A DNA stretch of 64,000 nucleotides from Oncomelania hupensis (GCA_036898135.1 CM072515.1:74984072-75048071), one strand, 5' to 3'. Counted from the first letter of the stretch, positions 41,441 through 54,132 are shown. The notes: generated from the sequence alone by a model not told the origin. Numbers and translations are program-made.

Positions 41441-41985
41441 TTAAAGAGAAAGATATACAGACAAATACAAACAGACAGAGAGAGGAAAAGAGACAGAGAC
41501 AGCTGTAAAAGCACCGCCCTTACAAAGCTGGCCCTGGGAAGTATGATATGTGCATAACGCCTCTTAGCTCCACACTACGAAAAGGATTTAATAAAACAAC
41601 TTTTTTGTTTAATAACCAGCTTCCAATTCTCTCACTCCAAGCGGAAGATCGAGTATAAATAAAGTCTTGTACACATCAACATCACTTATTTGCAAAGCAA
41701 AAATCACATATATTTATATATATAAACTATAACATCCACAAATCCAAAGAGTGTTCAGAGTAAACTCACCGGGTTTGTTTGTTTCACAGAGAAATCCGAA
41801 CAGGAAAGTGAAGAAGGCAAACTCAGCTTATCTTTTTATCGTGTCAGTGGGACGAATAAGAACGGCCGCAAGCTGCTCGTCTTCAAAATTTGTGTGGCGC
41901 GCCCGAGCCAGATATTGTACCACGCTACAAACAACGAACGCTAAAGACCATTCTCAGAGATCGCACAGATTACAGATATGACAGA
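41441..41985. other. unrecognised non-coding sequence
   Basis: No supported gene. A frame at 41751-41981 has no recognisable features. Confidence 0.4.
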
Positions 41986-41992
41986 GAGGGGA

Positions 41993-42091
41993 GAAGAAGA
42001 AGAAGAAGAAGAAGAAGAAGAAGAAGAAGAAGAAGAAGAAGAAGAAGAAGAAGAAGAAGAAGAAGAAGAAGAAGAAGAAGAAGAAGAAGAA

Positions 42092-42165
<74 letters not shown>

Positions 42166-42280
42166 GGAGGAGGAGGAGGAGGAGGAGGAGGAGGAAGAGG
42201 AGGAGGGGGAGGAGGAGGAGGAGGAGTAGGAAGAAGATGATGATAAAGAAGACGAAGAAGAAGAAGAAGAAGAATGGGGA
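41993..42280. repeat. (GAA)n-(GAT)n-(GGA)n compound array
   Basis: Consecutive blocks: GAA about 41993-42091, GAT about 42092-42164, GGA about 42165-42226, then GAA again at 42247-42275. The GAA and GGA blocks are homopurine. Confidence 0.97.
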
Positions 42281-42360
42281 GGGGTGGAGGTGGAGAGCGA
42301 TGCACACACACGAACATATTCACAAATACACCCACCCACAACTTTTTCCCTCTTAAGCAC

Positions 42361-42390
42361 ACACACACACACACACGCACGCACACACAC
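42361..42390. repeat. (CA)n microsatellite
   Basis: CA array next to the left end of the MITE at 42400. Confidence 0.95.
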
Positions 42391-42399
42391 ATTTTTGTA

Positions 42400-42637
42400 G
42401 AAACGACGTTGTGATTATTGTCGTGAAACTCTACATACATTATTTTGACACACTTACCATTATTTTAACATTTTGCCATTTTTTAACCTAACCCTAACCA
42501 AATCCTAACCCTAACCCTTAACCCTAAGCCTAACACAGCCCTAACCCTAACGGAACACTATTTTGACGTCAAAATAACGGGGCCGTCAAAAAGAAAGTAC
42601 GTAGAGTTTCAAGTGTATGTCAGATTAACGTCGTTTC
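42400..42637. mobile_element. TA-flanked MITE with telomere-like interior
   Basis: Ends are GAAACGACGTT and its exact reverse complement (42400-42410 and 42627-42637), flanked on both sides by TA (42398-42399 and 42638-42639). Inverted similarity continues inward (GTGAAACTCTAC against GTAGAGTTTCA). TA duplication and short inverted ends fit a Tc1/mariner-type non-autonomous element. There is no ORF. Confidence 0.75.
42484..42552. repeat. interstitial telomere-like (CCCTAA)n
   Basis: About ten CCTAACC-type units with variants (CCAAAT, CCTTAA, CCTAAG) inside the MITE. The TTAGGG motif is the usual metazoan telomere repeat. Confidence 0.85.
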
Positions 42638-42644
42638 TATCTAG

Positions 42645-42681
<37 letters not shown>

Positions 42682-42735
42682 CACACGCCCACACACGCAC
42701 GCCCACACACGCACACCCACACACGCACACCCACA
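42645..42735. repeat. (CA)n with CCCACA variants
   Basis: CA array and derived CACGCACACC units on the right flank of the MITE. Confidence 0.95.
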
Positions 42736-42985
42736 AACAAGGTTCTCATTGACATTTTCTTTAACTGTTGCTGCTGGTAACGACGACTACGCCACATGTC
42801 AGGAAGCCCTGTAACGGGAATGACAATGCAACTGGGTCATGGATAGCGGGCTTTAAGAAGACACGACTAAAAGACCAGCATAGTGGTCGTCCTATGGTCC
42901 TTGCACATGTCCACAGCTGGAAAGAAACTGATGGTGTTTGCAATAAGGTACTACAACGTAGTACAGTATAAAATACAATACTAAT
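42736..42985. other. unrecognised non-coding sequence
   Basis: No supported gene or repeat family. Confidence 0.35.
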
Positions 42986-43226
42986 ACTAATAATAATACT
43001 GGATGCTATACACGCGCCTTTTCCCAAAATCACCAATCGGGCTCAAATCGCGGCGATCTGTACCAACATACGCACTTACATGTTCTACCCACTCTCTCTC
43101 ACACACAACACACATCTATCATTCAAACATGTGGTGTAAAGGCAGGGAGACCGCTATGAGAAGACGGATAGGAAGCCGAATTTTTAATTTTTTTTTAAAG
43201 TTTAGATTGACTTTGAAGGGAGGGAG
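42986..43226 (-). mobile_element. SINE family A, copy 3, 3' part (interrupted)
   Basis: On the minus strand it matches the body of the copy at 500-742 (GATCGCCGCG, GTGTAT-AGCATCC). It is cut at GGGAG (43222-43226) by the LTR element. The SINE continues at 44760-44795 with GGGAGGAAACCGGAGTACCC. Confidence 0.75.
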
Positions 43227-44759
43227 TGTGACGAGATTACTAGTTTTACCCTGCCTATTTACTATTTAGCCTTGTTTAGTCATTGTAACCTTAGAAAGTT
43301 AGTGTATTACACAGCAGCCGATTACAGTAACGGAGGTACACACACTGCGAGTTTGACGCAAACAGTGCAGTGACGTCAGCACTGTGTGCCTTGGATCGAC
43401 AGCTTAACCAATGAGAATCAGGCAGAGCGGTTAGAGCCGATTCTGACTGGGTCAAAACCTAGCCTAGCTTAAGTCAGTGCTACGAAAGACACCGAAGTCT
43501 ACACAGCTAGACCGGAGCAGAGAACTATCTTCACTCATAGACCAGGAAACAGGACTTTAGAATCTTAGAATTCTATCAAGTAGCCACGAGCCTGACATTG
43601 TCAGACAGGTAAATGAACATACTTCTGTTTCATCGTGATATATTTATATTATTGTTGAAATTATGTTTGTAGAATTTGCCATGCATAGATGTGAATTGTT
43701 AATCCGAATTTGCCTTACCACGTGGAAAAGCCGAACACGTGTTAAGCACGACCGGCCGACGCCATCTTGAATTATGTACGGAACCACTGTTGTTGAACCT
43801 ATATGTATGTTTGCAGACCAGTGGCTGTACCCGTGAATGTTTATAATATTATTAATTATGTATGTGTGTAGTTAGCCACGATTAATATTTATGTATGTAT
43901 AGAAAATTAGCGTTGTGATTCCAGTGGACCACGGAAGTAGCGGAATGTTCGTCGCTTATGTATAGAGATGTGGAGCTATCACTGAGGGCTACTTTGGCTT
44001 TCAGTGAGACGCTCTGCACCAACCGATTATTCAAGGTTTTGCAGAATTTCGTCTCTTATGATTACAGACGAGCAGGCGAGCTAAAACGTGCGCCCAACTC
44101 CACAGGAAAACCAAGTTGGCTGTTTAGCCTCTACAGCACAAGCCTGAGAGAGCAACCCTGGAAAACACCCTGCAAGACCCCACAGCGTGGCAAGGGACCA
44201 AACTACACGACGAAACAGCGTGTACCAGAAGCTACCTCAATGAAGGACTTCAAACCCACGACTTGATAGTTAAGTGACACGGAAGAAGTGCACCCAAACT
44301 GTAGCAAAAGGACCACAGTAGTCCACTCTTCAGAAACTATAGTAATACGGACCACAGTAGTCCAATCTTCATGAACTCTAGTAGCCAGTGCCCGATGAAG
44401 ACATAACAGCTGCCTAGACTATCAGCGATCGAACCATTTGCATTGATACAGAACTTTTAAAGGTAGATTAGTACTTAGAAAATCTTGTATAGAGTAGAAG
44501 AAATAAATGTGTGATTTTAACTGTTATCAAGTGGCTGGACTACATATGATTCATAGCCGTGTGAAAGCTAGTGTGACAGTGATCTTTTACCATTTTTCTA
44601 TCTATCTCTGTACCCCAGCCTTAACACAGACCGAGCTAAACAAATAAATTTATTAAAGAAATTCACAGGGTGACTAACTAGCAGTTCCCATCGAATAAAG
44701 CGTGAGGGTTACAGCATTTCATTGTGCAGAGCCCAGTAACACCTAAACCCCACGTGACA
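43227..44759 (+). mobile_element. solo LTR (1,533 bp) nested in a SINE
   Basis: Begins TGTGACGAG and ends CCACGTGACA, so it has TG...CA termini with short inverted ends. It is flanked by the 5-base duplication GGGAG (43222-43226 and 44760-44764), and the SINE sequence resumes exactly after it. An AATAAA polyadenylation signal lies near 44500. There is no gag or pol, so this is a recombinational solo LTR. An open frame of 102 codons at 43958-44266 inside it is not recognised. The orientation is inferred from the AATAAA position. Confidence 0.8.
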
Positions 44760-44800
44760 GGGAGGAAACCGGAGTACCCGGAGAAAACCCTCAATACAAT
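44760..44800 (-). mobile_element. SINE family A, copy 3, continuation
   Basis: Continues the SINE interrupted at 43226 (CCGGAGTACCCGGAGAAAACC), running into an AATAC-type simple repeat at 44790-44882. Confidence 0.75.
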
Positions 44801-45480
44801 ATAATACAATACAATATGATACCATGCCATGCCGTGCCATTAGATACGATATAATACAAGAAGATACAATACAATACAAGACTATGTGCAACACCATGTA
44901 TCATATTTCTATCTATTTCTTATGTAGGTGTAGGTGCTTGTAGTGAAAGAGTTAAAGGAGACTGAATTGTGTGCGAATATGTGAGAATATAGTTGCAAGT
45001 ATAATGTACAACTTGTAGAAATGTAGTTTAAGTAGTTGATTTTATGTATTACTTTTATCGTTATTTGTTTGAAAACAGTTTCTGTATTTGTTGAGATGCA
45101 GTGTGGCGTGTGAGTTCGATTCAATTCAGTCATTTATTTTGACGTCCGTGTGAGGTTAGACCACACACTCTTTCTCACGCAGAGACACACAAACATAAAA
45201 GCAAATCTAGCAATTTAAAGTTGAACTATTACCATAAAACGTAATTGGCAATTGCGGACATGTCAATTATAGGGCAATATCTATTATTGCTGGACTCATG
45301 CAATAAACTGGCAATGGATTCTTTGATATTGATGGTCTTTTCTGTTTTGTTGTATTAATTATCCATTGTGGGAAATAAAGATTTGTTGGCTTGGCTTGGC
45401 TTGACTTGATACGATACGCCCTACGATTCAATACAACACAATATGATGCAGTTCAATATAATACCACTTTTTCCATCTTA
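44801..45480. other. degenerate AATAC repeat, then unrecognised
   Basis: A degenerate AATAC/GATAC pentanucleotide stretch to about 44882 and a similar one near 45405-45465. No gene seen. Confidence 0.5.
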
Positions 45481-45945
45481 AATTGCAAGATTATACTGGT
45501 AGCCGAGCGGTGTATTTGACTCCCGCCTCTCGGCCACCACCTTGAGAAACACGGCCTGACCTCAACTGTTATTTTCAGTTATCCCTCGTAATAGAGACAT
45601 AAAAATTGTTGCCATGCAAGGCGGGGAAGCGTGTTGATAGTAAACCGGTTTGCTGGCTACTAGTGTCACGACACTCTCTACAAGTCACTGCCACTGACTT
45701 GAATAAAATGCCTGCCGACAATGTAGTCCTGCTCACCACCAAAAGCAGAAGAAGAATGGTCAGGCGGGGAGAACATAATTATGACGTGTCGCCTTGTCCT
45801 GCATAACCCACTGGCCACAACCAAACGATTCTGCACAACAGGAGTCACCCATGGCTAGACTAACCAACAAATGGAAGGTGGACAATCTCTCCCAAGCGTG
45901 AGCAGTCGCCTCCCATTCCGCCACCTAGTATAAACTATTTCGATT
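45481..45945. other. possible tRNA-like remnant and unrecognised sequence
   Basis: GTAGCCGAGCGG near 45499 resembles a tRNA box A, without a matching box B. A 66-codon open frame at 45606-45806 has no recognised domain. Not called as genes. Confidence 0.25.
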
Positions 45946-46074
45946 GTGAATAATAATAACAGTCCTGTCTTTCTCTTTCCCTCTCCAACCAACCCTCGCC
46001 CCTTCCCTCACCCCCTCCTACATCACCTCTCCACACCTTCTCTCCCCCCCCTCCCTCCCGTACACTTGTACACA

Positions 46075-46330
46075 CACATTCTGAGCTGGAGGGGAAAAAA
46101 GAGAGAGAAAGGGAGAAACAGACATATAGAGAGTGACGCAAACAGAGAAAGAGACAGACAGACGAGAAACAAAAAGAAACAGTACGAATACGAATCTTTT
46201 ATTCTAAGTATAGAATAGAATTTCAGAGTATCGCCTTTTGGAAAGCAGAGAGAGAGAGAGAGAGATAGGAGGAGGAGGAGGAGGAGGAGGAGGAGGAGGA
46301 GGAGGAGGAGGAGACAGAGAGATACAGGCA
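46075..46330. repeat. purine tract: GAGA and (GGA)n
   Basis: AGAGAG-rich sequence followed by GA (46246-46265) and GGA arrays (46267-46311). Confidence 0.9.
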
Positions 46331-47618
46331 CAGCCATAGAAAGAAAGATAAAGATTTACGTGGGTTACTTTGAGCGTGCGTGCAAGAACAGTTTTTCTAT
46401 ACCAACCTCAAATCTCTGCTTACTAGGCTGTTGTAATGGAATATTTTCCATGGCAGTGGAGATCTCCACAGCAGATCATACAGTGCGTCCAGTACGACGT
46501 CTAGTACGACGTCCACTATTCTACGATAGACATGCGTCTTGCACGTAGATAGGATGAAATTCTAAGTTTATCTGCATGTATCTAATGAAATGGAATTTAA
46601 AGCATTTCCGTCGGCAGCATACAGGTGTCTTGCGCGTACATATCATGAAATTCTAAATTTCCTCTGCATGCTTAACAAAACCCAAATTCCATAGGCATTG
46701 TACACGCATCTTACACATACATGTGATGAAATTCTAAGCTTCTCTTAATGCATCTAATGAAATTGACTTTATATAATATTCTTTTGGCATTGTGGAGACT
46801 TTCGAACATGGGTGTGATATAAGAGGCAAGTCTACAACTATGGATACAATCTAGCAATTAATTTCCTTTTTCTTGGCAGCACAAACTCTTCTGGAAGCTT
46901 TTTCTCCTTCCCGTTAATTCTGCGCGAGTCTCATTTCGCCTACTTCATACAGTGGGAGCGAGCAAAATTACCTTCCGAGCATCTACTTCCGGCTCGGAAA
47001 TGGCAATGTTTTTCTGATGCAGCATCATATATGGTTGAATGCCTGACTAACCTATAATTACACCAGCGCTTGAACGAGTTTAAAATAGTCGAATTTACGC
47101 AATGTTACCTTTTATAAGATGTTGCTATTTCGCCTACTATGTGAGTTTGTACTTCACAATAAACATAGTTCATCTACGCATAAAAGGGACCAAAATATTC
47201 AGGTCAATTAACATTATTTGGGGGGTGTGGGTGGGGGCTGATTTCGTAGGACGCATGCAAGTGGAATAGAATTTTTATTGAGATCCTTGTCCTACATGTC
47301 CTTGTTATCTTATCAAGAATAAAGCCCAAGGACTGTGTCATCAGCGACCCACAGCTGGCCCAAAAATCTGACGATCAGCTAGCAACAGAAATACATTGCC
47401 AGATGGCCTTACCCTGTAAAGGTCCTTTGTGACCTGCTGCTCTAAAACCCAATGCTACGACCCATTACAACAACAAACAAGAAGAAGGAGGAGGAGAAAG
47501 AGGAGGTCGATGAGGAGGAGGAGGAAGAAGGAGGAGGAGACAATGGTATAGTACTAAGATACTGAGTAGACCCGCCTTGAGCAACTCTTGAGCTTAAAGC
47601 GCTATATAAGAGCAACAG
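46331..47618. other. unrecognised; internal ~90-bp diverged repeats
   Basis: Around 46540-46760 three diverged segments share ATGAAATTCTAA and the word GCATGTATCTAATGAAAT or its variants. A GGA/GAA tract lies at 47475-47540. No gene supported. Confidence 0.4.
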
Positions 47619-47619
47619 T

Positions 47620-47660
<41 letters not shown>
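47619..47660. repeat. (CAT)n microsatellite
   Basis: CAT array directly abutting an RTE 3' tail. Confidence 0.95.
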
Positions 47661-47661
<1 letters not shown>

Positions 47662-47751
47662 ATCCCATCCTATCTATCCCGTAACTCGAAGGTCGTAGGG
47701 GCTCCACAGATGATCGTTTAACCAGCGTACTCTATCTTTCTTGTCCTCAGC

Positions 47752-47752
<1 letters not shown>
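47661..47752 (-). mobile_element. RTE-like LINE 3' end fragment (~90 bp)
   Basis: The same terminal segment as 5247-5340, with the same truncation at GTCCTCAGCA, again joined to an AAT array. Confidence 0.9.
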
Positions 47753-47833
<81 letters not shown>

Positions 47834-47905
47834 GCGTGCTTGTGTGTGTGCGTGCCTGTGTGTGTGTCTGTTTGTCGGTCTGTCTCTGTCTCTCTCTTCT
47901 TTGTC

Positions 47906-47998
<93 letters not shown>
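47753..47998. repeat. (AAT)n, then GT/CTGT/CT arrays
   Basis: AAT at 47753-47833, then GT-rich sequence, CTGT units (47907-47948) and CT (47949-47997). The CT block is the reverse of a family C SINE tail. Confidence 0.95.
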
Positions 47999-48001
<3 letters not shown>

Positions 48002-48225
48002 TCCTCGCTTCTTTGCCTTCCCTGGTTTTACGCTGAGCCTGGTATTCTATCCACAGGTGGGTTGTGTTGTGCGTTGTTTAGTGCCGTCCGGCCGCTACAT
48101 AGTCTCCTCCACAACAATTCCCACCCAAGTTGGTATCAGATCTCCACCATGCTAATATTCCTAACAAAACAAGAGCGAGTTCGCTAACCACTGTGCCCCC
48201 CGCACCACCAATAGAACCGAGATTT
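47999..48225 (-). mobile_element. SINE family C, copy 2 (with head)
   Basis: On the minus strand the head contains GGCACAGTGGTTAGCG (box A-like). The body matches 41009-41190 and the element ends in GA repeats. Box B is degenerate. Confidence 0.75.
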
Positions 48226-48238
48226 GCATTATTAAATA

Positions 48239-48460
<222 letters not shown>

Positions 48461-48958
48461 AAGTCGGTGTGAGTGTGTGTGTTCGTTTGTGCATGCCTTT
48501 GCATGCTGCTGCCTTGCTTGTGGGTTTTGGTTATTTTTTAGTCTGAATGTCTTTTTATTTATTGGAGCAACATTTAACCCCTGTCATCATTCCTTGTAAG
48601 AGGTCGTACACATTTGTTGAATTAAATTGAATGATATAGGTGTCTGTGTGTTTCGTCTTTTTTCTGTTTACTTGGGTAAGTTAATGCTCAGCGTGCTGAT
48701 ATTATGTAAACTGTACTTGTCCTTTTTCATCAGCGGTAGCTCAAAATAAATGTAGACTACTAATTGCGTACCGAAATAACGTGGACCACTATTTCTGCTT
48801 ACGGTACCGCAAAATACGTCGACGGGACTAGACGAACAGTTCGTCTACCATGAATTTAATTTTAGAAAAATCTCAAAATAAAAACGATAGCACCAGAATT
48901 ATACAGTTCGGTTTAATTCAGTCTAAGTCAACAAATCTGTATTACCTCATCAAGTAAT
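48461..48958. other. unrecognised non-coding sequence
   Basis: No supported gene or repeat family. Confidence 0.35.
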
Positions 48959-49024
48959 TCTGGTCCTGATTTGGCTCGGAAGAGTCCGCTGGACCTAAAG
49001 CAATAATCATGTAATGTAATGTAA
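48959..49024 (+). mobile_element. family D 3' end fragment, copy D6
   Basis: Only the last ~43 bases (GGTCCTGATTTGGCTCGG to GGACCTAAAGCAATAA) with an ATGTA-type tail. Confidence 0.8.
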
Positions 49025-49184
49025 TCAAGTAAGTTGGAACAGGCTCAGATCACTCAAATAAACAAATACAAGTTACATTTAGAACTCACAAATAATTAAT
49101 TAACGTGAAAGGACGTAACAGCATAGTTACAGGTCTCTACAGGCGCTCGTATATCAATGCTGGAGATGCCGAAACCTCACAGCG

Positions 49185-49435
49185 TCGTTCTGTGTGCCGA
49201 AACTCGCGGGTTCCAACCCCGCATGGAACGAACTTAGGTGACTTAGGTACCAGACTTTTCAGGACACCCGAGGGTTTCTGCGGGTACTCGGGTTTCCTCT
49301 CTAACTTTAATAATGGTATAGGAGGCAGTCAATCGACATTTAAAAAAAAAGTTCTATTCTACTTTCTGTAACTGCGCTCTTTTCAGATCGCCGCGTTTTG
49401 ATTTCGATTTTTAAAAAAACGTGTCATAACATCCT

Positions 49436-49440
<5 letters not shown>
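49185..49440 (+). mobile_element. SINE family A, copy 4
   Basis: Shares with other A copies the box B-like region (GGGTTCCAACCCCGC), GGTACCAGACTTTTCAGG, the CGGGTACTCGGGTTTCC segment and TAATGGTATAGGAGGCAGTC. The head is decayed and the tail joins an AGT array. Confidence 0.7.
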
Positions 49441-49499
<59 letters not shown>

Positions 49500-49537
49500 C
49501 AGTAGTAGTAGTAGCAGTAGTAGTAGTAGTAGTAGTG
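49437..49537. repeat. (AGT)n microsatellite
   Basis: AGT array with AGC variants at the 3' end of the SINE. Confidence 0.95.
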
Positions 49538-49631
49538 TTCTCATCCTGGGTAAACTGAGACTAGCCAGGGCTTACATGTGCCTCTCAGTACGGCGAGACT
49601 CAGCTATGCTGCGTGTGTCCTTACATAGACA

Positions 49632-49642
49632 GAGAAAGAGAG

Positions 49643-49692
<50 letters not shown>
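49632..49692. repeat. (GA)n microsatellite
   Basis: GA array. Confidence 0.95.
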
Positions 49693-49693
<1 letters not shown>

Positions 49694-49773
49694 TGGTGGG
49701 GTGAGAGCGAGTGAGAGAGAGACGTTGTTAATACTGGCCACACTAGCTCAAACTATAGGGCGGAGGGAGGGGG

Positions 49774-49835
49774 TGTCACGAGAGGCTAGTTTGGACCCTG
49801 CACTACGGCTTCTCGCCTCAAACGTTCATCCTGCT
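49774..49835 (+). mobile_element. possible LTR start fragment
   Basis: TGTCACGAGAGGCTAGTTT resembles the start of the solo LTR at 43227 (TGTGACGAG...CTAGTTTT), including the following ACCCTGC, and is likewise preceded by GGAGGGAG-type purines. Similarity fades after ~35 bases. Confidence 0.4.
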
Positions 49836-49844
49836 TTACATACA

Positions 49845-50210
49845 TTCACCTGAGAAGTGGGGCTATACGTGCACCTGTGAATTAGAGCTATATGTGCACC
49901 TGAGAAGTGGGGCTATACGTGCCATTGTGAAGTGGGGCTTTACATGCACCTGTGAAGTGGGGCTATACATGCACCTGAGAAGTGGGGCAATACATGCACC
50001 TGAGAAGTGGGGCTATACGTGCACCTGAGAAGTGGGGCAATACATGCACCTGAGACGTGGGGCTATACATGCACCTGAGAAGTGGGGCAATACATGCACC
50101 TGAGACGTGGGGCTATACATGCACCTGAGAAGTGGGGCTATATGTGCACCTGGGAATTAGGGCTATGCGTGCACCTGTGAAGGTGGGCTAAACATGCACC
50201 TGTGAGTTCC
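49845..50210. repeat. 25-bp minisatellite
   Basis: About 14 units based on CACCTGAGAAGTGGGGCTAT followed by ACGTG or ACATG, with GTGAATTAG and GGGCAAT variants. Confidence 0.95.
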
Positions 50211-50292
50211 TCAAACAAATAATCATAGACGATCTGAAAGAGGATGCAGCTTCACAAGGCTAATATTTTCTATACACTAGATTCTAATCTTC

Positions 50293-50702
<410 letters not shown>

Positions 50703-50955
50703 TTACTCAAACACGTGGTGTAGAGGTAAGTTCGCTTTTAGAAGAAGGAACTCAAACAGAGTGGTATTTTTGAAATTGTAGATTGACTGCATCCAATACC
50801 GGAGAAAACCGGGGTACCCAGAAAAAACCCTCGATGACATGAAAGCCTCGTACCTAAATCCCATACGTTCGTCCCCTGCGGGGCTCGAACCCGCAACCTT
50901 AGGCATAAGAAACCAGCTCACTATCAGACGAGCTACCGTTCTACAGCAGGACATT
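50703..50955 (-). mobile_element. SINE family A, copy 5
   Basis: On the minus strand the head has GTAGCTCGTCTGATAGTGAG (box A-like) and GGGTTCGAGCCCC (box B). The body shares the TACCCCGGTTTTCTCC segment. Confidence 0.7.
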
Positions 50956-51165
50956 TTATAGGCTTCAAACTATGTTGTACTCTCAGTAAGGGGACAACTA
51001 ATCTCTCTCAGAAATGGAGGGGTTTGTGTGGACGTGGAAGTGGCCGAGGGTGAACAGTGATTTGTCGCGTGTGGTCGCAGGAAGAAAAGCTATAAATTTA
51101 CAATGTAAGAGGTCGACGTTATAGGAATGTACAGCGTACACGCAAACGTGCACGTGGTCACGCAC
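50956..51165. other. unrecognised
   Basis: No supported gene. Confidence 0.35.
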
Positions 51166-51240
51166 GCATTCACACACGTACACACACACATACACACAAA
51201 CACTCGCATTAAGTCATTCTTACACACACACACTCTCTCT

Positions 51241-51285
<45 letters not shown>

Positions 51286-51351
51286 ACTCTCCATCAAACA
51301 CTCACACATACCCTAACTCGCGTTCTGGATAATACACACATGCACAACCCA

Positions 51352-51445
<94 letters not shown>
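51166..51445. repeat. (CA)n and (CT)n arrays
   Basis: CA-rich at 51172-51282 and CT at 51354-51444. Confidence 0.95.
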
Positions 51446-52314
<869 letters not shown>

Positions 52315-52424
52315 TCCTTCCCTCCCTAACTTTCTCCCACCCTCTCTCCCTCACTCTGTTATTGTTTCGTGGACAAACAAGAATGAAGAAATGGACTTTG
52401 TTTTTTGCCACCAGATGGCGCTGT

Positions 52425-52625
52425 GACAGCACCTGTGTAACATCCTGATCTGACTCCCCACCTGGGAGGTGTCACCAGTCGTTCCCCCGTGGGACATTTC
52501 GGGACACCAAAGTGTCCCCCAGGGAGACCAAGTGGGATGTCCCCTCACCTACTGCATTTGTCCCCGCCCCCATCCCAAAAGAGCTCCCATTCTGTCTTCA
52601 TCCACCCCCCCCCCTCTACCCCCAT
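52425..52625 (-). repeat. GC-rich dispersed repeat, copy 1
   Basis: The reverse complement matches 55640-55885 over about 200 bases, including GGGGACAAATGCAG, CTGGGGGACACTTTGGTGTC and GTCAGATC...GTTACAC. Both copies begin next to a G-run. No ORF; family unknown. Confidence 0.7.
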
Positions 52626-52789
52626 TTTTCTATGTTACACGAACAAATGTGTCCGTGAGAGAGAGAGAGAGAGTGCGTGTGTGGGGGGGGGGGTGCGCGC
52701 GGGTGTGTTTGCCTGTTTGTATGTCTGCTTATTTGTGATCGATTCATGATATGCGACAATTTTTTTTACTATTTTAAAAAAAATGCTAA

Positions 52790-53060
52790 TTCGGGGTGGC
52801 CTTTTGGCGCATTGGATTACTCGCCGGTTTGCTATGCCGAAGGTCGCGGGTTGGATTCCCGCAAGGGGAGAACTTACGTGACTTAAGTACGAGACTTTTC
52901 ATGTCACTGAGAGTTTCATCCGGGTACTCCGGTTTCCTCAATCTCTTCAATAATGGTATTGGATGCAGTCAATCTAAAATTTCAAATACTAAAATCCGAT
53001 TTCCTTTCCGTCTTCTAATAGCGATTTTCCTACCTTTACACCACATGTTTCAGTGACAAA
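52790..53060 (+). mobile_element. SINE family A, copy 6 (most complete)
   Basis: GGGTGGCCTTTTGGCGCATT at the head, a box B-like GGTTGGATTCCCGC, then the body with CCGGGTACTCCGGTTTCC, TAATGGTATTGGATGCAGTC and an end near TTTACACCACATGTTTCAG. Confidence 0.8.
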
Positions 53061-53335
53061 TGTGTTTGCTGTATTTCAATTTGTTTTTAATTTAATCAGT
53101 TTTATATGCTAAACAAATAATGGTATTCATCGCCTATTTCATCTAGATCAAACAAAGTACATAGCCTTTCTTTTCTCGGAATATTCATATATCTATGGGT
53201 TTGAAATGGCAATTTGTTACAGCTAAATCTGAAAATGACAGGCTTCTTTTCAATAAGGGTGATACATGTACTAAATAATCCTTCCTCAAAGCAAAACGTA
53301 TCCTTACAAATTCTATATGTAATACAACTTTAATG
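53061..53335. other. AT-rich, unrecognised
   Basis: No supported gene. Confidence 0.35.
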
Positions 53336-53790
53336 CTCAGTTTTACCCTGATGGAGATGACAAGATGTCACCTCCATCTTCCTATACGCCTGCGAAACAT
53401 GGACCCTCACAGCAGATCTACAACGAAGAATACAAAGCATGGAGATGTGGTGCTACAGAAGACTTCTGGGCATTTCCTATACTCAGCACACACGCCATTG
53501 GACAACATGATGACATGCTCACAGTGGTGAAGAAATGGAAACTCCGATGGTATGGCCACGTCACCAGAGCATCAGGCTTTGCAAGGCACGGTGCAAGAGG
53601 CAGAAAAAGAGGGAGACAGAAAAAGAGGTGGGAGGATCTAGGACACCCTTTGAGAATGGACTGGTTTGACACTGAACGAAGCCATGAGGGTTGTTGAGGA
53701 CACATGAAGATGTAGTACCCTGTTTAAGCGATCATCTGTGGTGCCCCAACGATCTTTGAGTTACGGGATAGGATAGGATACCATGATGCC
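53336..53790 (+). mobile_element. RTE-like LINE 3' fragment (~450 bp)
   Basis: Plus-oriented C-terminal coding part with frameshifts (CETWTLTADLQ region, WKLRWYGHVTRAS, GRQKKRWED) running to the GGGATAGGATAGGATA tail. Confidence 0.9.
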
Positions 53791-54130
53791 ATGTTTGCAG
53801 AAACTGGTCTCTCAAGTACTGTTTGACCAAATTCTAAAAATAATTCAAAAGAATAATTTCAACTGTGTGTCACTATAAAAGACAGGCCACGATCGTTTAG
53901 TAGAGAACGCACAGAAGTTAACTAAGATAGTTTATATTCGTAGTAAAAAAAAAACCAAAAAAACAAATAAGAACACAGACGAAAGATAAGCACGGACATG
54001 TTAGTGGAATCGTTGCAGCAATCAAAACACAGTTTATATCAACAATAAAGTAGCCTGCTAAGGAAACAAGGAGAGAACCAAGTTTACCCAAAACCATGCA
54101 GGTTGGCGTGCTAGATTTCACAATAAGTCA
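53791..54130. other. unrecognised spacer between two RTE fragments
   Basis: No gene seen. The flanking RTE fragments face each other with their 3' ends. Confidence 0.35.
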
Positions 54131-54132
54131 TA

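Noticed and set aside
41941..42440. Ser-, Phe- or Leu-rich proteins of 117-156 residues
   Set aside because: Frames through trinucleotide arrays with no unique sequence.
42484..42552. Chromosome end (telomere)
   Set aside because: Short, degenerate, flanked on both sides and contained in a MITE-like unit.
43214..43226. Polypurine tract GAAGGGAGGGAG preceding the LTR at 43227
   Set aside because: The purines belong to the interrupted SINE, which resumes with GGGAG after the LTR; they are target site and not element sequence.
45606..45806. 66-residue ORF with basic C-terminus
   Set aside because: No homology recognised, no splice or promoter context, lies near tRNA-like remnant sequence.
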